Source of the DNA: JAAYGT01 sp050252075
GTDB lineage: Bacteria > Pseudomonadota > Gammaproteobacteria > Burkholderiales > Burkholderiaceae_B
NCBI GenBank assembly: GCA_050252075.1
Contig: JBFWLP010000046.1
Coordinates: 1-24,341 of the forward strand
Reading direction: 5' to 3'
Length of the DNA stretch: 24,341 nucleotides
Positions 23,048-24,341 of the stretch are shown one piece after another. Under the pieces are notes generated by a model that saw nothing but the letters and a program-made list of their open reading frames with translations, was not told the DNA's origin and did not search any database. Position numbers and translations under genes: made by a program. Position 1 is the stretch's first letter. Each line of letters starts with the position of its first letter.

Positions 23048-24253
23048 ATGGTGTACTCGAAGAAGCGGCTTGAAAAGGTATTGTGTCTCGACGATTTCGA
23101 GCAAGAGGCCCGGCGTTATCTGCCCGGTTCCATGTTTGCCTATATTGCCGGCGCGACGGAAACGAATTTCACACGCGATGACAATCGGGCCGTGTTTTCC
23201 GAGCTGGGTTTTGTTACCCGGGCACTGGTCGATGTTTCGGCTGTGGATACGCAGGCCGCATTGTGGGACGACACCTACGCATCGCCTTTTGGCATTGCGC
23301 CCATGGGCTTGAGCGCGTTCAGCGCCTACCGGGGCGACCTGGTGCAGGCGCAGGCAGCGCAGGCGCACAATATTCCGCACATCATGAGCGGATCGTCGCT
23401 GATCCGGCTTGAAGAAGTGGCCAAAGTGGGCCCTAATGTGTGGTTCCAGGCTTATTTGCCGGGCAAGAACGACCAGATCGAAGCGCTGGTGGCACGCATT
23501 GCCGCGGCCGGCTTCCAGAAGCTGGTGGTGACGGTCGACTTCCCGGTAGCGGCCAATCGCGAAAACAATATCCGTGCCGGCTTTTCAACGCCGCTACGCC
23601 CCTCGCTCAAGCTGTTCTGGGATGGGGTGTCGCACCCGCGCTGGACATTCGGCACGTTCTTGCGCACGCTGGTCAAGCACGGCATGCCGCACTTCGAGAA
23701 CAATTACGCCACGCGCGGTGTTCCGGTACTGTCGCGCAATGTCATGCGTGATTTTTCCGACCGCAGCCATCTGAACTGGGAGCATCTGGCGCTGATCCGT
23801 CGCCTGTGGAAGGGCAAGCTGGTAGTCAAGGGCATACTGAATACGCAAGACGCCGTGCGGGCGGTCGAGCACGGGGTCGACGGCATTATTGTGTCGAACC
23901 ATGGCGGGCGCCAGCTGGACTACACCGTGTCGCCACTGCGCGTTCTGCCGCATATTGTGCGGGCCTGCCCCCAGGTGCCGGTCATGTTCGACAGTGGCGT
24001 GCGCCGTGGCACCGATGTGCTGAAGGCCCTGGCGCTGGGGGCAAAGTTTGTGTTCGTGGGCCGGCCCATGGGGTTTGCGGCGGCGGTGGGCGGTCAGGCG
24101 GGCGTGGAGCGCGCCATTGATCTGTTGCACGCCGAAGTGAAGCGTAATTGCGCCATGCTGGGCATTACCCGGCCGGGCCACGTTAACCCGCGCTACTTGC
24201 GGGCGTTTTCGCGCACCAGCTTTTTCACAGACTGGGTGCCTTCCGGGGACTGA
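23048..24253 (+). CDS. FMN-dependent alpha-hydroxy-acid dehydrogenase/oxidase (LldD/GOX family)
   Basis: 401 residues of the (S)-2-hydroxy-acid oxidising TIM-barrel family (lactate, glycolate, mandelate). Conserved positions: Y32 in AYIAGATE, the APMGLSA flavin strand, Y136 in WFQAY, K261 in VVKGIL, the catalytic base H285 with R288 in SNHGGRQLD, and the phosphate-binding R319-R320 in DSGVRRGTDV. The substrate may be L-lactate or another 2-hydroxy acid. The usual LldD membrane-binding loop cannot be judged from this read. The start at 23048 has a poor ribosome site and follows a pyrimidine-rich leader (about 23020-23046). The 3' end overlaps a convergent partial gene by 29 bp. Confidence 0.94.
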   Translation: MVYSKKRLEKVLCLDDFEQEARRYLPGSMFAYIAGATETNFTRDDNRAVFSELGFVTRALVDVSAVDTQAALWDDTYASPFGIAPMGLSAFSAYRGDLVQAQAAQAHNIPHIMSGSSLIRLEEVAKVGPNVWFQAYLPGKNDQIEALVARIAAAGFQKLVVTVDFPVAANRENNIRAGFSTPLRPSLKLFWDGVSHPRWTFGTFLRTLVKHGMPHFENNYATRGVPVLSRNVMRDFSDRSHLNWEHLALIRRLWKGKLVVKGILNTQDAVRAVEHGVDGIIVSNHGGRQLDYTVSPLRVLPHIVRACPQVPVMFDSGVRRGTDVLKALALGAKFVFVGRPMGFAAAVGGQAGVERAIDLLHAEVKRNCAMLGITRPGHVNPRYLRAFSRTSFFTDWVPSGD

Positions 24254-24341
24254 ATTCCGACCGGAATCGCAGCAGCAAATACAGGCAGATGCCCGCCGGA
24301 ACCACCAGGGTGGCATAGGCAATGCCGAAGCTGCCGGTCAG
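24225..24341 (-). CDS. C-terminal end of a probable membrane protein (partial)
   Basis: An open minus-strand frame enters from the right edge and ends with TGA at 24227-24225, giving 38 residues. These include a hydrophobic stretch FGIAYATLVVPAGICLYLLL followed by a positively charged tail RFRSEFSPRK, as expected for the last transmembrane helix of a transporter or other inner-membrane protein with a cytoplasmic C-terminus. No family can be named from this fragment. It converges on and overlaps the hydroxy-acid dehydrogenase end by 29 bp. Confidence 0.5.
   Translation of the reverse strand: MTGSFGIAYATLVVPAGICLYLLLRFRSEFSPRKAPSL

Noticed and set aside
1..24341. tRNA or rRNA genes, CRISPR arrays, insertion sequences, phage attachment sites, riboswitches
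   Set aside because: Read for each by eye: no cloverleaf-like segments, spaced direct repeats, transposase motifs or recognisable riboswitch cores were found. A covariance-model search would be needed to rule out small RNAs.

Overview
This window looks like a chromosomal segment of a betaproteobacterium, probably Burkholderiales and plausibly Alcaligenaceae (Bordetella/Pusillimonas-like). That is inferred from the style of the PEP carboxylase, the IlvD, the many small dehydrogenases, the ABC and LysR families and the G+C level. No rRNA or tRNA gene, insertion sequence, phage gene or CRISPR array was seen. About 95% of the window is coding.

Region 1 (1-14405) reads as one accessory catabolic locus for an aromatic compound. 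On the minus strand lie a LysR-type regulator and an aldehyde dehydrogenase that runs off the left edge. Divergent from them, eleven tightly packed plus-strand genes follow: an aspartate-dehydrogenase-family protein, an SDR-fold protein lacking the usual Tyr/Lys pair, an RraA/HMG-aldolase-like protein, a Gfo/Idh/MocA dehydrogenase resembling phthalate dihydrodiol dehydrogenases, a three-gene ABC importer of the iron/thiamine type (ATPase, double-length permease, exported binding protein), a phthalate-4,5-dioxygenase-like Rieske oxygenase, its FMN/[2Fe-2S] reductase, a two-domain VOC extradiol-type dioxygenase and an alpha/beta C-C hydrolase. Read as chemistry: uptake, ring dihydroxylation, rearomatisation to a catechol, meta-cleavage, hydrolytic C-C cleavage, then processing by the aldolase-like protein and the dehydrogenases. 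The substrate cannot be fixed from sequence; an aromatic, possibly carboxylated or N-containing, compound is the best guess. The divergent regulatory gap carries two inverted repeats placed like a LysR operator.

Region 2 (14408-20148, minus strand) has visibly higher G+C and looks like core genome. A PEP carboxylase is followed closely by a canonical SDR, a signal-less gamma-glutamyltransferase-family protein and a hot-dog thioesterase, probably one transcript. It converges on region 1 with only a 2-bp gap.

Region 3 (20291-24341) holds ilvD (divergent from ppc, with an 18-bp inverted repeat between them), a convergent SDR, an FMN-dependent alpha-hydroxy-acid dehydrogenase, and the C-terminal end of a probable membrane protein entering from the right edge.

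The most interesting part is the aromatic catabolic cluster. It combines a phthalate-type front end with a meta-cleavage/hydrolase back end, an atypical active-site arrangement in the dioxygenase, and accessory proteins (AspDH-like, RraA-like, atypical SDR) that do not belong to any standard pathway I can name.
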